Positions 1-10,905 of a stretch of 64,000 bases of DNA are shown one piece after another. The translations under genes were made by a program, and so were the position numbers. How positions within the stretch are numbered: position 1 is the first letter of the stretch; every line of letters begins with the position of its first letter. This DNA is from Druceiella hillmani. Its lineage: Eukaryota; Arthropoda; Insecta; Lepidoptera; Hepialidae. The notes beneath the pieces are model-generated. The model was not told where the DNA came from. It did not search any database and worked only from the letters and a program-made list of their open reading frames with translations. The stretch spans positions 4,499,501 to 4,563,500 of the forward strand of contig JAYKKI010000090.1 in assembly GCA_039881145.1 (NCBI GenBank), read 5' to 3'.

Positions 1-479
1 TATTGTTTACCTGACTGCTGGAAGAAATTTTTTTTATTTGTCTTTATCTTTGTTCACTTCGTTATCAGCATGATCCAAGGCTAGTTAGAAGAAACGGTAC
101 ATGGTAACGACACAAATAATGATCAATCTATTTAGACACAAAGCTCGAACTCAGCTATATGCACTTCTCTATCTAAGCCACGAAATAAATTGTCAGCTTT
201 TATATCTTTGACTTTTACAGCTAACGTTTGTAGAGTAATATTTCTTATGAGTTTTTTTTATAAGAAGTGTGGATTAAATGAGTATTTCAGGCGTTTCATG
301 TAAAAAACCGTTAATAAATTAACGCCGTAAGGCGAGCGTATTTTTCAATAGGAACAAAAATGTTTTTTAAACTGTGGACTTGTAATTATTCTCAAAAAGA
401 TTAGAAAATAGCATTCTGCGTTACGAAATTATTCAATATAACCAGGTAAAATGAAAAGATCTATTCAAGTTACACCCAT
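1..479. other. AT-rich sequence, nothing recognised
   Basis: No coding signal, tandem repeat or transposon end was seen in this stretch. Confidence 0.5.
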
Positions 480-691
480 ATGCACCATATACGGTCAGGA
501 CTGTCAGTCAGACTTACTGACAGCTTAAAACGCATTTCTGTTTCTTATTAACTGTCAATCGAATCGGAACAACAGTCTACTGTACCGACTGTGCCCTATT
601 GCACAGTCTAATCGCTGAAGTCCAATCCATACAAAATACTTTTTTAACTGTCAGTAAATCACACTAAGAGTCCTAACCATATGTGGTGCAT
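480..691. mobile_element. MITE-like element with 44-bp terminal inverted repeats
   Basis: The left arm (480-523) and the reverse complement of the right arm (648-691) align over 44 bases with about ten mismatches. Both begin ATGCACCA and end TTTACTGACAG or CTTACTGACAG. The 124-bp interior holds a second small hairpin around 588-610 (GACTGTGC / GCACAGTC) and no reading frame. Size, TIRs and lack of coding capacity fit a non-autonomous DNA transposon. I could not define a clean target-site duplication, so the superfamily is unknown. A simple chance palindrome of this length is unlikely. Confidence 0.7.
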
Positions 692-954
692 GCTGGTATT
701 AGTATAGCAACACAAAAAGCAACCTATATCACCAAGAAATGAACGATCATAAAGGTCCGTCTTATTAAACATACTGGTTGCATCGTTCGGTAACATCTAA
801 ACTGAATTAAGCATATTTGGGTACGTTACAATCCTACGTTTATTATGTTACTTAGTTTTTTTCCTCTAATTATATTTTATTTCATTCTACATTCTAATTA
901 ACTTAATTAAATTACAATTTTTATTCACATGTTTCACATACCTTTCCTTTTTTT
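692..954. other. AT-rich spacer, nothing recognised
   Basis: No coding, RNA or repeat signal was seen. Confidence 0.5.
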
Positions 955-1440
955 TTCTATTTTTCAGTGCCTATATACTCTTAATTCGATACATATAATA
1001 GTTTATGGAGTCATTTTGAAATACGCTGATATATCAGATAAGGTGATTTAATTAGAAAGTAAATAGATTTTTAAAAGGGCTTTAATTAATTTCTTGTTTC
1101 GCTCTTTGTATTTATATGTAGACACTAAGTTATTATCAATGATGCAGCTCACATTTTGCGATATTTATAATTCGGCTGTGGAAAATTACATTCAGTTATT
1201 AGTCAAACAGAAGAAACATGAAACCAGATGCTAAAAATATATGAAAAAGTGAACCTGAATTACAAAAAAATTGTTAATAAAAATGTTTGAGTACCGTACT
1301 GCACGTAAAAATGGTTTCCATATCCACTTTTCTTTATTATTTCAATTTCTCAGCATACTTAAAGGATACGTCACTTCTACGGTCATAATATGCAAACGCA
1401 GGTCCCTACTACTACAGTGTAGTACACGATTAGTCTATAT
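955..1440 (+). repeat. Dispersed repeat family S, copy 1
   Basis: Two parts match other places in the window in the same orientation and order. Bases 955-1,075 match 6,745-6,870 (shared TTTTTCAG, CTATATACT.TTAATTC and AATAGTTTATG blocks). Bases 1,281-1,435 match 7,365-7,525 and 27,600-27,765 (shared ATATCCA.TTT, TAATATGCAAACG and TAGCACG-like blocks). The copies are strongly diverged and encode no shared protein, so short open frames here are chance. Old non-coding repeat of unknown class. Confidence 0.55.
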
Positions 1441-2824
1441 TTATATAAAAACGTAATAAAAATGGCATTAACAGAATTTTTAAAGCCATGAAATGTAGTG
1501 TACTTTTTGATTCATTGCCCGCCATCAATATAATATGTTGACCGTAATAATTTTGGCTCACATCGGCATCTATTCGTTTTTACTAAAGAAAATGTTATTT
1601 CTATTACATGAATAATATAAAATCATATTATCATCGTTTAGAGTACAGGATAATATATAATTTATAGTGCGATTAAATTATTTCCATATTTTTTCCATAT
1701 GTTTACGGGTTTCCAAGTGAAGAAACTGGAAATCATACGGCGATTATTTGTAGATCTGAACATATTAAAAATAAGTTAGGTGTGAAAAAGGATTCATGCA
1801 AAATGTGTTATTATCATATATGTTCGTGATTATTAAAACTAAATCGAAAATAATATACTTTGCTTTAGAATATGTGACAACAGGATAAGGTCTGATCACC
1901 AAATAAGTTAAACTTAGAAAACAAATCTACATTTGATAATTTCTAGAGCACAAAGCTTTTACTTGAAGTAATACTGTACAGGTGGATTTTATCCGAAATA
2001 AGAGAATTTTTTATTAAATGTATTACGTAACAGGCAATATATTATTATCAGTCGTTTCAATTTGTTTCCTTTATATTTATCATCATTAAGGTGTTTTAAA
2101 TTTTCATAAATTAATATGAATATAATTGAAGTCCATTTAGAAGTTTTGAATTTCATATTAATCTGACAAATTATGCTCATTCTACATATCAATAAGAGCA
2201 GTCACAATGCGATTAGAATTATAACTTAGGATATATTATAGAGAGCATACAATTAATTCAAATTAATTAGTTTTCCCATTTTAGAATAGGTTTTCCCATT
2301 TAAAAATCTAGGAATTTTGTGAAATAGAATCTTTTTCGATATCCTCAAATTTCATATTCTTGTTAGTTTCCTCTTTTATTCCTCTTTTTATTACGGGCTA
2401 AATTTTTAATACAATTATATATACTAATCTTCAAACTTATGGTTTTTCTGGCAGTAAAGTTGTATTTAGGCATAGTAATGTTTCATCTCTAAAAGGAAAT
2501 GGAAGGTAAGAAAAAACAAGTAAACGTCCCCCACGTATGTTATCAACATCCCCAAACATATGCTGTCTTGAACTGTACCGGATGTATGATTGTGGATTTC
2601 TGCTGACATAATTTCACAAGTTCCAAATATATTTAGATGGAAGAGTGTCTACAATTAATTTTAATTCAGCAAGCATTGAATAATAGACTGCTTAAATAAA
2701 AGAAAAACAGAAAAGTGTGAGCTTCAGCCACTCAAGCTCACAGATATTTTAATATTATACAGGAATAAGTAATCCTGGAATTATCGGTGAAAATGTCCCC
2801 AAAAATAAAAAAAGAAAAAAAAGA
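1441..2824. other. AT-rich sequence, nothing recognised
   Basis: No coding or repeat family was recognised. Short open frames on the minus strand near 1,989-2,192 have no coding-like composition. Confidence 0.45.
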
Positions 2825-2832
2825 AATATATA

Positions 2833-2881
<49 letters not shown>

Positions 2882-2883
2882 AT

Positions 2884-2949
<66 letters not shown>
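2825..2949. repeat. TA/TG microsatellite
   Basis: About 125 bases of nearly uninterrupted TA dinucleotides, with TGTG interruptions near 2,838 and 2,873-2,881. Apparent Tyr-Ile or Tyr-Met reading frames across it on both strands are artefacts of the dinucleotide repeat. Confidence 0.97.
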
Positions 2950-2955
<6 letters not shown>

Positions 2956-3024
2956 TGTTTTGGAATCTTTGTTTGTGATCCTGTTTATTCGATAATCCAT
3001 CAAGCAAGAATAGCTAAAATTATT

Positions 3025-3760
3025 TGTACAAAATTTTTACTGGAATTATTACAGTAGATGGCGTTAAGTGTATTGATCTTGAATTAACTTAATAACATTT
3101 TCTAAAATTTCGAACGCGAAGGAAGTCGCGGGCATAGCGTAGTAAATAGTACGCATACAACAATCTTTTGTTTTAAGCTTCGAGCAGTTATACCAAATAA
3201 AAGAGTCTTTTTTATACGGAACGCGCCCATTAACATTGAAATTACATTAGAATGATACATAAATTATATTAATATTTAAATAGCACCTGTTAAAATTTAT
3301 AAAGTAGATGTATTTAATGTACTGATCTGAAATGAAAAATTGTTTGTAGTACTTCACATTAACACAGATCGAAAATTCATTTAAAATTTTACAAAGAATG
3401 TATATCAATAAAAAATAATTTCAAATATTTACTAGCATCAATATTCACAAACTAACACTCGAAGACCATATTCATATCAAAATATATATTTAGTTCCCTC
3501 TTATGTCGTGTATGATGAGTTTAATTTGTTTCATTAGTTTAATGAAGTTTATTAAAAAACATACCTCGTAGAAAGTAAACCTTTATCATAGAATCGCCAT
3601 CAATTGCATATTGAGGAACGCAATTGAACTGTGTTCAAGCTATCATAAAACAATTAAAGGATAGATGTAATTTAATCGTACTAATTTGAAAAATGTAGAA
3701 ACTAATACAAAACACATCTTTTTCTAAAATTTCTACGCCTTATTTTGAGAAGGTAAAATT
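3025..3760 (+). repeat. Weak local repeat, about three diverged units
   Basis: Three places share a TAGATG(G/T)..TTAA.TGTACTGAT.TTGAA-like core, near 3,055, 3,305 and 3,663. The first and third also share a TTTTCTAAAATTTC.ACGC block about 50 bases further on. Spacing is irregular (about 250 and 355 bases), and the match is weak enough that coincidence in AT-rich DNA cannot be excluded. Confidence 0.3.
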
Positions 3761-3901
3761 CTTGATAAGAGGATATTCAAAGAATTTATTACCTAAAAAT
3801 TTTCCTTTAATATTTTTTGCAAACATCGCTGAATGATTGCTCCTACTCCGCAAAATAAAATCAATCGAAATTTTTAATATATCTAATTACTTTATTATTC
3901 C

Positions 3902-3919
3902 TATATATAATATATATAT

Positions 3920-3989
<70 letters not shown>

Positions 3990-3990
3990 T
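3902..3990. repeat. TA microsatellite
   Basis: About 90 bases of TA repeat with scattered ATAC interruptions, ending in a T run that leads directly into the 87-bp tandem repeat downstream. Confidence 0.97.
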
Positions 3991-4222
3991 TTTTTTGCCT
4001 TGACATACACTCCATACTATTTAAAAAGGAACATTTGAAATCTTATGGATCTATTACACAAAATATAAAATAAACGCTTTTTTGCCTTGACATTCATTCC
4101 ACAGACTATTTACAAAGGAACATTTGAAATCTTTTGTATCTATTACACAAAATATGAAATAAATCCTTTTTTTCCTTGACATTCCACAGTCTATTTAAAA
4201 AGGAACATATAAAATCACACAA
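3991..4222 (+). repeat. Tandem repeat, unit about 87 bp, 2.6 copies
   Basis: Units begin TTTGCCTTGACAT near 3,995 and 4,081 and TTTCCTTGACATTCC near 4,169. They share GGAACATTTGAAATCTT and TCTATTACACAAAATAT blocks. The last unit is internally shortened. Divergence between units is roughly 10-15 percent. No reading frame runs through it. Confidence 0.8.
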
Positions 4223-4264
4223 AAGTCATAGTCCGAGACTCATTCAGTCAATCGAACACTCTAA

Positions 4265-4334
4265 AATTCTTTGGCGACAATCTCTACTCTGTGCGTCTGA
4301 TTGATCACAGAATAGATATTGTCGTCAAAGAATT
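4265..4334. other. Pre-miRNA-sized hairpin
   Basis: Arms 4,265-4,293 and 4,306-4,334 pair over 29 bases with three non-Watson-Crick positions, separated by a 12-base loop. The stem starts AATTCTTTGGCGACAA. The 70-base length and mismatch pattern fit a pre-miRNA-like fold, or the remnant of a small palindromic repeat. There is no evidence of expression in the sequence itself. Confidence 0.5.
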
Positions 4335-5230
4335 GGCAGTATGAACATAAACAATAAATATTTTAATGTATTTGTAATATGTAATTTAATGTATTTGTAA
4401 CACATATCATTTATAATTTTTAGCTCTCTGCACCCCCTCATATAAACTTTGACTATGCCAAATCTCACACTCCTCCGTGAGCGCAATATGCTCAAAAAGA
4501 GAACAAAGCTTTCTTTTCACGTATTAATATAGAGATGTTTAATTTATTTACATATATTTAAATTACGAAATTTAGTAAATTCAAATTTAATTGATTAATG
4601 TTTTTCTTTACACAATATGAAAAAGAAATTGTCTAATTACAAGCAAGAAAAATCCCTTCCCATGTGGCATGATTTGTTTTAATTCATAGATTAAGATATA
4701 GAACTGAAAAAATAGTAATGATATCTAAGACATGATAGATATTAATTGTCATAAACACCTACTATAAAGATTTCATTACGATTAAACACGTTATTAAATG
4801 TAATTTACTTTATAATTTACAATGTAACTTGGTAAGAACATAACATTCAATGTAACTAATAAAGTTTTCACTTTGGATTATATTTACAAAAGTGAAGAGG
4901 AAACATAATTAAAATTCATAAATTATATATTAACCGAATATGTAACACTATATTTTCAAATTCAAATTATAATTAAATCAATGTTATAAGACGTCCATGT
5001 AGAGTTTACAAGAAGAGTGTGAGGATATCTAAACGATAATTTACAGGGCAGAAATCCAAGCGATAGTTTCCCAATCCTATAGAGATAACAAAAAGGCATT
5101 TTAAAATATTATGATGTAAATTATCTAAAAGTCTCTAACTATATCGTGAGGCATGCTATGGATTAGATAATCAATACATTGATTAGGAGAGTAATTAAAA
5201 TGGACAATGAAAAAACTATTATTCCTTCTC
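4335..5230. other. AT-rich sequence, nothing recognised
   Basis: No coding or repeat signal was seen. Confidence 0.45.
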
Positions 5231-5234
5231 GAGA

Positions 5235-5345
5235 CAGGATGAATTGATAATGATTGGACCGAAGATGATCAAAATGATCATGATTAGATTACGTAGATTG
5301 AAGATAATTGATCATAACGTGATCAAATAGATCACAACCGGCAAA
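5235..5345. repeat. TGATCA/GATC-rich cluster
   Basis: Seven or so GATC-containing steps (GATGATCA, TGATCATGATT, TTGATCATAACG, GTGATCAAATAGATCAC) are packed into 110 bases. The last forms a small GTGATC..GATCAC palindrome. This is a degenerate short-motif repeat with no known role. Confidence 0.4.
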
Positions 5346-5518
5346 GTTACTCGTCAAGTTAAGTTGCAAAGCGACAGAAATCAATAAACAAATAAAGCTT
5401 CATATTATCTTTGCATTACATTTCGCAAATTATGCAAGTTCAAATGACATTTAAACTGTCTGGACCAACAGTTACATAACTCCGTAACTTGAATATTATT
5501 TACACGAAACAAAACAAA

Positions 5519-5598
5519 ACGTTATTGTGTATACAGTTGCGAAACGTTATAATTTATGAAACGTTATTGTGTATACATTTGCACTGTATACACAATAA
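5519..5598. repeat. Direct plus inverted GTTATTGTGTATAC repeat
   Basis: GTTATTGTGTATACA occurs twice in direct orientation, near 5,521 and 5,562. The second copy is followed after seven bases by its inverse TGTATACACAATAA, giving a perfect 14-bp stem. Flanking AAACGTTAT and TTTCG blocks repeat as well. Confidence 0.6.
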
Positions 5599-5765
5599 AA
5601 TTTCGGAAAAAAATGGTTTTATTTAAATATATATGTATATCGAGATATGTTGCAGAAAAATATTTATTTTAAAAGTATCACATAGTTATTTTCAATCAAT
5701 TACAAGCAAATAATTTAACATAATAAGATGCCTTTTAGATTTCCCTTTCCAATACTAATAATTGG

Positions 5766-6169
5766 ACATGGACAATGACAGAAAAAGTTAAACATACCAT
5801 TTCTGTTTTTGAAAGAAAAATCTTAAGAAGTAGTTTTAGTGGTCTAAAATGCAACAATATCTGAAGAAGAAGAACTAACACTGAACTTTACAAATTATTA
5901 AAGAATCGGATGTGGTCAAATTCATCGCAATTCAGATAATAAAATGGACAGGGCACTTGAGCAGAATGAACGACAGTCGGGCAACAAAAAAGATATTTTC
6001 AACCAGACCATTGGGCTCCCGAAAAAGAGGAAAACCTAAACTTACGTAGTTCGACTGCCTGGAAAAAACCTTTAAAATCCTAGGTGTAACGAACTGGATG
6101 TATCTTGCCAAGAACAGCAAACTTAAGGAGTTGATTCTGCAAAAGGCAGAAGCCCATCCTAGTCATTGA
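5766..6169 (+). pseudogene. Non-LTR retrotransposon reverse transcriptase, C-terminal relic
   Basis: Read on the plus strand, bases 5,766-5,940 give TWTMTEK followed by SVFERKILR. After one frame change, 5,925-6,166 give IKWTGHLSRMNDSRATKKIF, a GSRKRGKPKL block, ILGVTNWMYLAKN and a QKAEAHPSH end before TGA. This is the familiar conserved tail of non-LTR (LINE) polymerases: the thumb/connection region with W.L...ERK.LR, then a RLRWLGH..RM motif and a basic RRGRPKLRW block. The catalytic palm is absent. Damage includes in-frame TGA near 5,864, TAG near 6,047 (where the family has Trp after KLR), and the frameshift around 5,925-5,935. Two minus-strand frames across it are shadows. I am sure of the RT tail and unsure of the clade (RTE- or Jockey-like). 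Confidence 0.85.
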
Positions 6170-6744
6170 AGAAGAATACTAATAATTTATAAATGATGCT
6201 GCAAAATGTTACTGAGAACTAGAATGATATTTGAAATGATTTAGAATTGTATTTAGAGGACAATCCGGTAAGTAAAAAGGGCGCTTGAAAAAAAATCTTC
6301 TAGACGTATAGAGCACCACTTAAAGGTATTTTGGTAGAATACAAATCTGTCCTTTAATTTTTATTGGAGTTAATGAAACGCCCACATTTAATTCTGTTTT
6401 CTTATTGGGTTCATCTCAAAAATTACCTGGAAGGTTGTATTTCGAATCTAATATCGCTCATTTCTTGCATTTAGACTACGAGTTCGAAAGAGAGTTAAAT
6501 ATTAAATAAAATTTTATCTAACAAAACTATGGAATTTTTAAAAAAATCATATTTTGCTTCTAAGAAAGGCATGCTATGTAATGTGAACACTTGACTAAAA
6601 ATTATATTAATATTTCCATTAGTTTAATGGAAACGCTACGTAATCTTGAAGGTTAAAATTTTGATTTATACATAATTTTATGCAAAATCTTCATAATACT
6701 AGTGCTGCCCGTACTCAATAAGTTGATTTATTTAAATTTCATTA
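6170..6744. other. AT-rich sequence, nothing recognised
   Basis: Follows the retrotransposon relic. No poly-A tail or target duplication could be assigned and no coding signal is present. Confidence 0.4.
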
Positions 6745-7530
6745 ATTTTTCAGATTTCTATATACTATTAATTCAATACAAACAATAGTTTATGAGGTTA
6801 CTATGAATTACATATGTATGTTAGTTAAGGCGATATAATTGGTGAATAATGATATTTTCAAAATGTGTCAATTTCTAATATTAATCATTCGATTTATTCA
6901 CATAACCATATCGTGGTGTTAATTTAAACATAAAATAAAATTTTGTACATAAAAAATATTTTGAAACGGGTAATTGATTTACCATATAGAATGATAGTAG
7001 AAGTCAGAAAACCAGTTTTTAGAATTTTTATCTATTTATCTGTCTATGTGTTGTTCTTCAATCACGCGAAATCTACTGCATGGATGTTAATACAATTTAG
7101 TATGGTAATAGTTTATACGAGGGTATAAACTACAAATAGGATACATTTATCTGGATATTATAGATTTTTATACCAAATCACATGCGAACGAATTCCCGTT
7201 GGCAAAACTGGTATTAAATAAACTTACAAATTGCTACAATCAGATAGGCAAAAAATTGCTCCCGTAAAATCGCAGAAATATAAAAATGTACAGAAAGCTA
7301 GGCGCCATAAATGTAAAAACAAATAAGGCAAATTTATAAAATTATCTATAAAGCCCTCCGAATATTATAATGGACAAATGCCTTACCGTGCGCAAAAATG
7401 TATTTGATATCCATTTCCTTTTATTCGTATAATTTCTCTGCGCCGTTAAAGGAATGGTGTCATTTATATGGTAATAATATGCAAACGGAGTGTCGGGTGG
7501 TATGAAGTAGCACGTCCCTAACATTTGTAT
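6745..7530 (+). repeat. Dispersed repeat family S, copy 2
   Basis: Longest of three copies. Its left part (6,745-6,870) matches 955-1,075, and its right part (7,365-7,525) matches 1,281-1,435 and 27,600-27,765. The order of the blocks is the same as in copy 1, but the spacing is about 290 bases longer, so one copy has gained or lost internal sequence. A minus-strand open frame at 7,342-7,524 lies inside the repeat and is not conserved in the other copies. Confidence 0.55.
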
Positions 7531-8392
7531 AGTTCATTGCGGTGCTAATTGATTCTGAGTTGATAAATTAGATAAATTATATTTTAGGATTAGAGTTAGC
7601 TTTTTTTCGTATAAAAGACCGATAGTTTGATACTCAATTAAAACTTAAAGTTTTACGCGATTTTTTGCTCGAAAAATAAGTTCTGTGTTAATTCATACTA
7701 TAGATACTTCTTAACTAATCGACATATGATACAACTCTTTTTTGGGTAAAATATTTTTTTGCTAAGTTAAAAAACTTTCGGTGTGTATGAAAATAGAAAC
7801 GGTTTAATCATATAAAATAAAAACCATACTATATTTAATATACGTATTGATATTAATTAAACAGAGTTAAGTGAGAAGTGAGACTAATAAAAGTTTACAA
7901 GTGAAAACTTTGGTGACCAATATAATCGCATTTTGTATGTGTGAGATAAGGAATATGAAATTAAAAAGATGTTATTATAAATAGTAGTCGAGTACAAACT
8001 ATTCATTCCCCGAGATACGTGAACAAACTACAACAATTCACTATGCACATTAAACCGATCATATTTATCCACTACGTCCCCAAATAATGTATTAAATTTG
8101 ATGTCAACTATAAAGCTTTTGCAATGATGTACAAAATATAATTATATGCTTTCATTATAAACGTGTAATTTATACACTGAGCGTATAGGGAGTTTTATTT
8201 GAATACTCTTAATAAATAATATTCTCATAAAAATGACGTCAAAAATCAACAAAGAAAATAAGTAAAGGGTCGAGATACAAACTTAGACTTCTGTCGCGTT
8301 TCGTATGTAATCTAGAGATTTAGTGCTTCTTCGATAACACTCTGTAAACAAAATGTATACTCTGCAAAGTAATGTATTAAACATATACTTAC
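7531..8392. other. AT-rich sequence, nothing recognised
   Basis: No coding or repeat signal was recognised. Confidence 0.45.
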
Positions 8393-8518
8393 TAATTCAG
8401 CTGTTGGGTTCGGCTGTACTTGGTCTACGGAGTTTGCCCGAACAATGTCAAACTGATCTGTTAAATTCGATCTACCACCGTCGAGTATATCCGAAGAGCA
8501 TCGCGCTTGGCCTGACAT
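8393..8518 (-). CDS. Possible first coding exon of an unrecognised gene
   Basis: On the minus strand an ATG at 8,518 opens 42 codons (MSGQARCSSDILDGGRSN..., ending NPTAEL). These run without a stop to GTAAGTATATG, a strong 5-prime splice donor whose GT is at 8,392-8,391, in phase 0. Base composition is less AT-rich than the flanks and codon use looks coding-like (varied third positions, many Asp, Gln, Ser and Asn). The peptide is polar with no membrane segment, and I do not recognise it. Read past the donor, the frame becomes hydrophobic and AT-rich and soon ends, as expected for intron. No partner exon was found, so this could be an isolated first exon, a relic or chance. Confidence 0.35.
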
Positions 8519-10190
8519 GAAATTTTTTTCCGTCAAAAAATGTTAGACGAGATGAGCCTAAAGAAGCTTCCGCTTCAAAGATATTAAGGAAACATTTTTT
8601 TTACATAATTTGTTAATAAGTGTAAGCCTCACTTATACTAATAGTTTTAATACTAATAGTTATTAGTACATGAATTAAATTCACAAAAACAATCATTTGA
8701 AAAAAACATGCCATGTTCTCACTTGTGGCATATTTTTTCATACGAGTTTCTTTATGGGATCACAACTTTTATTTAAGGCTGAATTAATGTTTGATTTTCC
8801 AACATCTTTTCAACCTTTATTATATGTATTGAATATCAATCTCTGTACCTTGGCTATATGTAGGCGTAGAGCCCACTTTCTCCCTGTGTATTTTAGAACT
8901 TTTTGGATGATATATATTGTAAATCAGGTGGGTAAAAGTGTGTTATTCTATCATTTTATTTTCTTGGAATTTGAGGAATGATTGCACATTGTAGTTTTGT
9001 AGTTCTAATTAACTAAGAACAAAAAAGACCAAGTTATCAATGCCGTGGACATCCATACAGATTCTTTTAAAATAAGTATTGACATGATTGGTTCCATCTG
9101 TTCAGCTTCTCCAACATTGTTTCGCCATTTTTTTATTTTATCTGTGATAAACATATATGAATTTAAATTTTATAAGTTCATTAAAAGTGATAAATTGATT
9201 TTGATGATCACTCAGTAAATATGTGCCTAAGATCAATGACATTTATAGAGCCATATTTTGCAATCTAATAAAGCCAGGTGCATGAAATTTGGGATCTTTG
9301 TAATATTATCTAACCTCCAAATTTTAGTTTTCAATTTTATTATTACTTATACTTACAGAGTGGTCAAAATGGCTCAAAATTTAGTGAAAATAGGGTATAG
9401 CGTGTGCACGACGAGTTTTTCAAGAACTTTGTCAGCTCCCTGTCCTAATTTTAGAAAAGCTGCTAATCTTTAATTGCTTATAGCTAAACCAAAAACTATA
9501 GGATTCTCTCCCTTATATGTAAGAGAAATTCGATTTGAATATTAATGCACTTAGGCAGTTATACATTGAACTCTAATGTTAGGAAAATAACGATAGGTAA
9601 AATTGTATTTTTGAGTTGTTGCAATGTGACGTAATCATACGATCATAAAAATATCAATAGCAGTCTATTTTAATAAGGAATGAAGACATCAAAAAAGAAC
9701 CAGTAAAATCCGTCAAGATTTGAAACTTATAGAGTGCATATAGGCGATGCCAGGAAAATGCGCCAGACAAGAATTTCATCCGAATTTAGAAGCAAACCGA
9801 ATCGAATTACGCACGAAGTCGAATCTTTTCTTATTTACAGCACATATTCAACAATAACTTTTGGACTCGTTTTAGCAGGCATGAACTTTTCATTCCTTAT
9901 AAAATTCGATCTTTTCATCTTGTTAGTAGAAAGCAAAATTCCTAAGTGATTTACAAAGTACAGTGTCATTAGCAAAGAAATCATTTTCCCGGTTGCCGTA
10001 TGTATTTGATAACGGGGCCTCCTATATGCAAAATTTTTGACTACGACTAGGTAGAATTTTTGACTACGATATATGCGTTGGCACACCAGTTAGCCAATAA
10101 TTAAATTTATATCTGCTATACATACGCATACACAAATACAAATGTGTTAATAAATACGGAACATACATTGATAAATATGGAAGAAAACAT
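8519..10190. other. AT-rich sequence, nothing recognised
   Basis: Open frames at 8,697-8,981, 9,258-9,473 and 9,734-9,949 are within chance length for this composition. They show no recognisable motif. Confidence 0.4.
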
Positions 10191-10217
10191 GCTAAGTTAT
10201 TTTAGATGGAAGCCACA

Positions 10218-10905
10218 TTCGGTTACTAGACGCTGCGGTAGATTACTAAACTTGAGTCATAGCTCAGTACACAGAATTTAAAAAAAAAACAAAAAAATAC
10301 AAGCAATAGAGACAACCGTTTATGTACGTCGAATAAATCACACTTAATTAGCCTTACAAAAGTGTATTGAAAATCCTCGATCCATCGAATATATATTTGG
10401 TCTGATGAAAGTTTACTTACACGAAACTTAATGTTGAATCAACGCATTTGTGACCGTTGTTCGCAGAAAGGTAGCCCAAATGAACCATCAATCCGGTATC
10501 CACGGCGATCACTGTCCCGTTTCATAAACGGTACTTTAATACGCCATAAATATCTGGAGATGCTCAACGATCTATTGAGCCGTTATTTTGATAGTATTCC
10601 GCTAGCCAGACTGCGAGATGTGTGGTTTGAGCCTGATAACGCTCTATCCCACACTACATCTAAAATTAGGAACTGTTACCAAAAATTATTTGGTGAGCAA
10701 TGGATAGGCAGGTTCGATCCCATGCAGTGAATTCCGTGCTCGCTCAACCTAACCGATTTTTATGGTTCTGTGTGAAGCAATTTATATTCCGACTTAATAT
10801 GAAGAGTTTACGCTAATGATTCTCGTCGGCTGCTCAAGTGCATTAAGTTACAAGGAATGCACTTTGAACAATTATTTCAAAATTTAGGTAAACATCAATA
10901 TATTT
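10218..10905 (+). pseudogene. Decayed Tc1/mariner-superfamily (DDE) transposase
   Basis: A helix-turn-helix block comes first (10,218-10,280: VTRRCGRLLNLSHSSVHRI). Next come CIENPRSIEYI in one frame and IYIWSDES in another (10,362-10,412), giving the first catalytic Asp near 10,404. The main frame from 10,431 contains DVWFEPDNALSH, the second Asp (10,635-10,637), and FGEQWIGRFDPM. A TGA at 10,728 stands where the family has Trp. The same frame then reads SLNLTDFYGSV, the degraded SPDLTPxDFFLWG block, in which the third catalytic Asp has become Asn. The relic ends with a RRLLKCIKLQGMHFEQL tail near 10,810-10,880. At least one frameshift and four stops make it inactive. No TIRs were found. The spacing of about 36 residues between the second and third acidic positions is close to that of the element at 44k, so the two may belong to related families. 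Confidence 0.85.

Noticed and set aside
2738..3057. Long Tyr-Ile, Tyr-Met or His-Thr reading frames on both strands
   Set aside because: They translate a TA/TG microsatellite. The same applies at 3,837-4,073, 13,962-14,255, 44,868-45,243 and 63,075-63,290.
5932..6120. Minus-strand 62-codon frame
   Set aside because: It is antisense to the reverse-transcriptase relic, whose plus-strand motifs are unmistakable.
10704..10722. GGTTCGATCCC, a tRNA T-arm/B-box-like motif
   Set aside because: It encodes part of the transposase relic (GRFDP). No acceptor stem or A box lies at the right distance.
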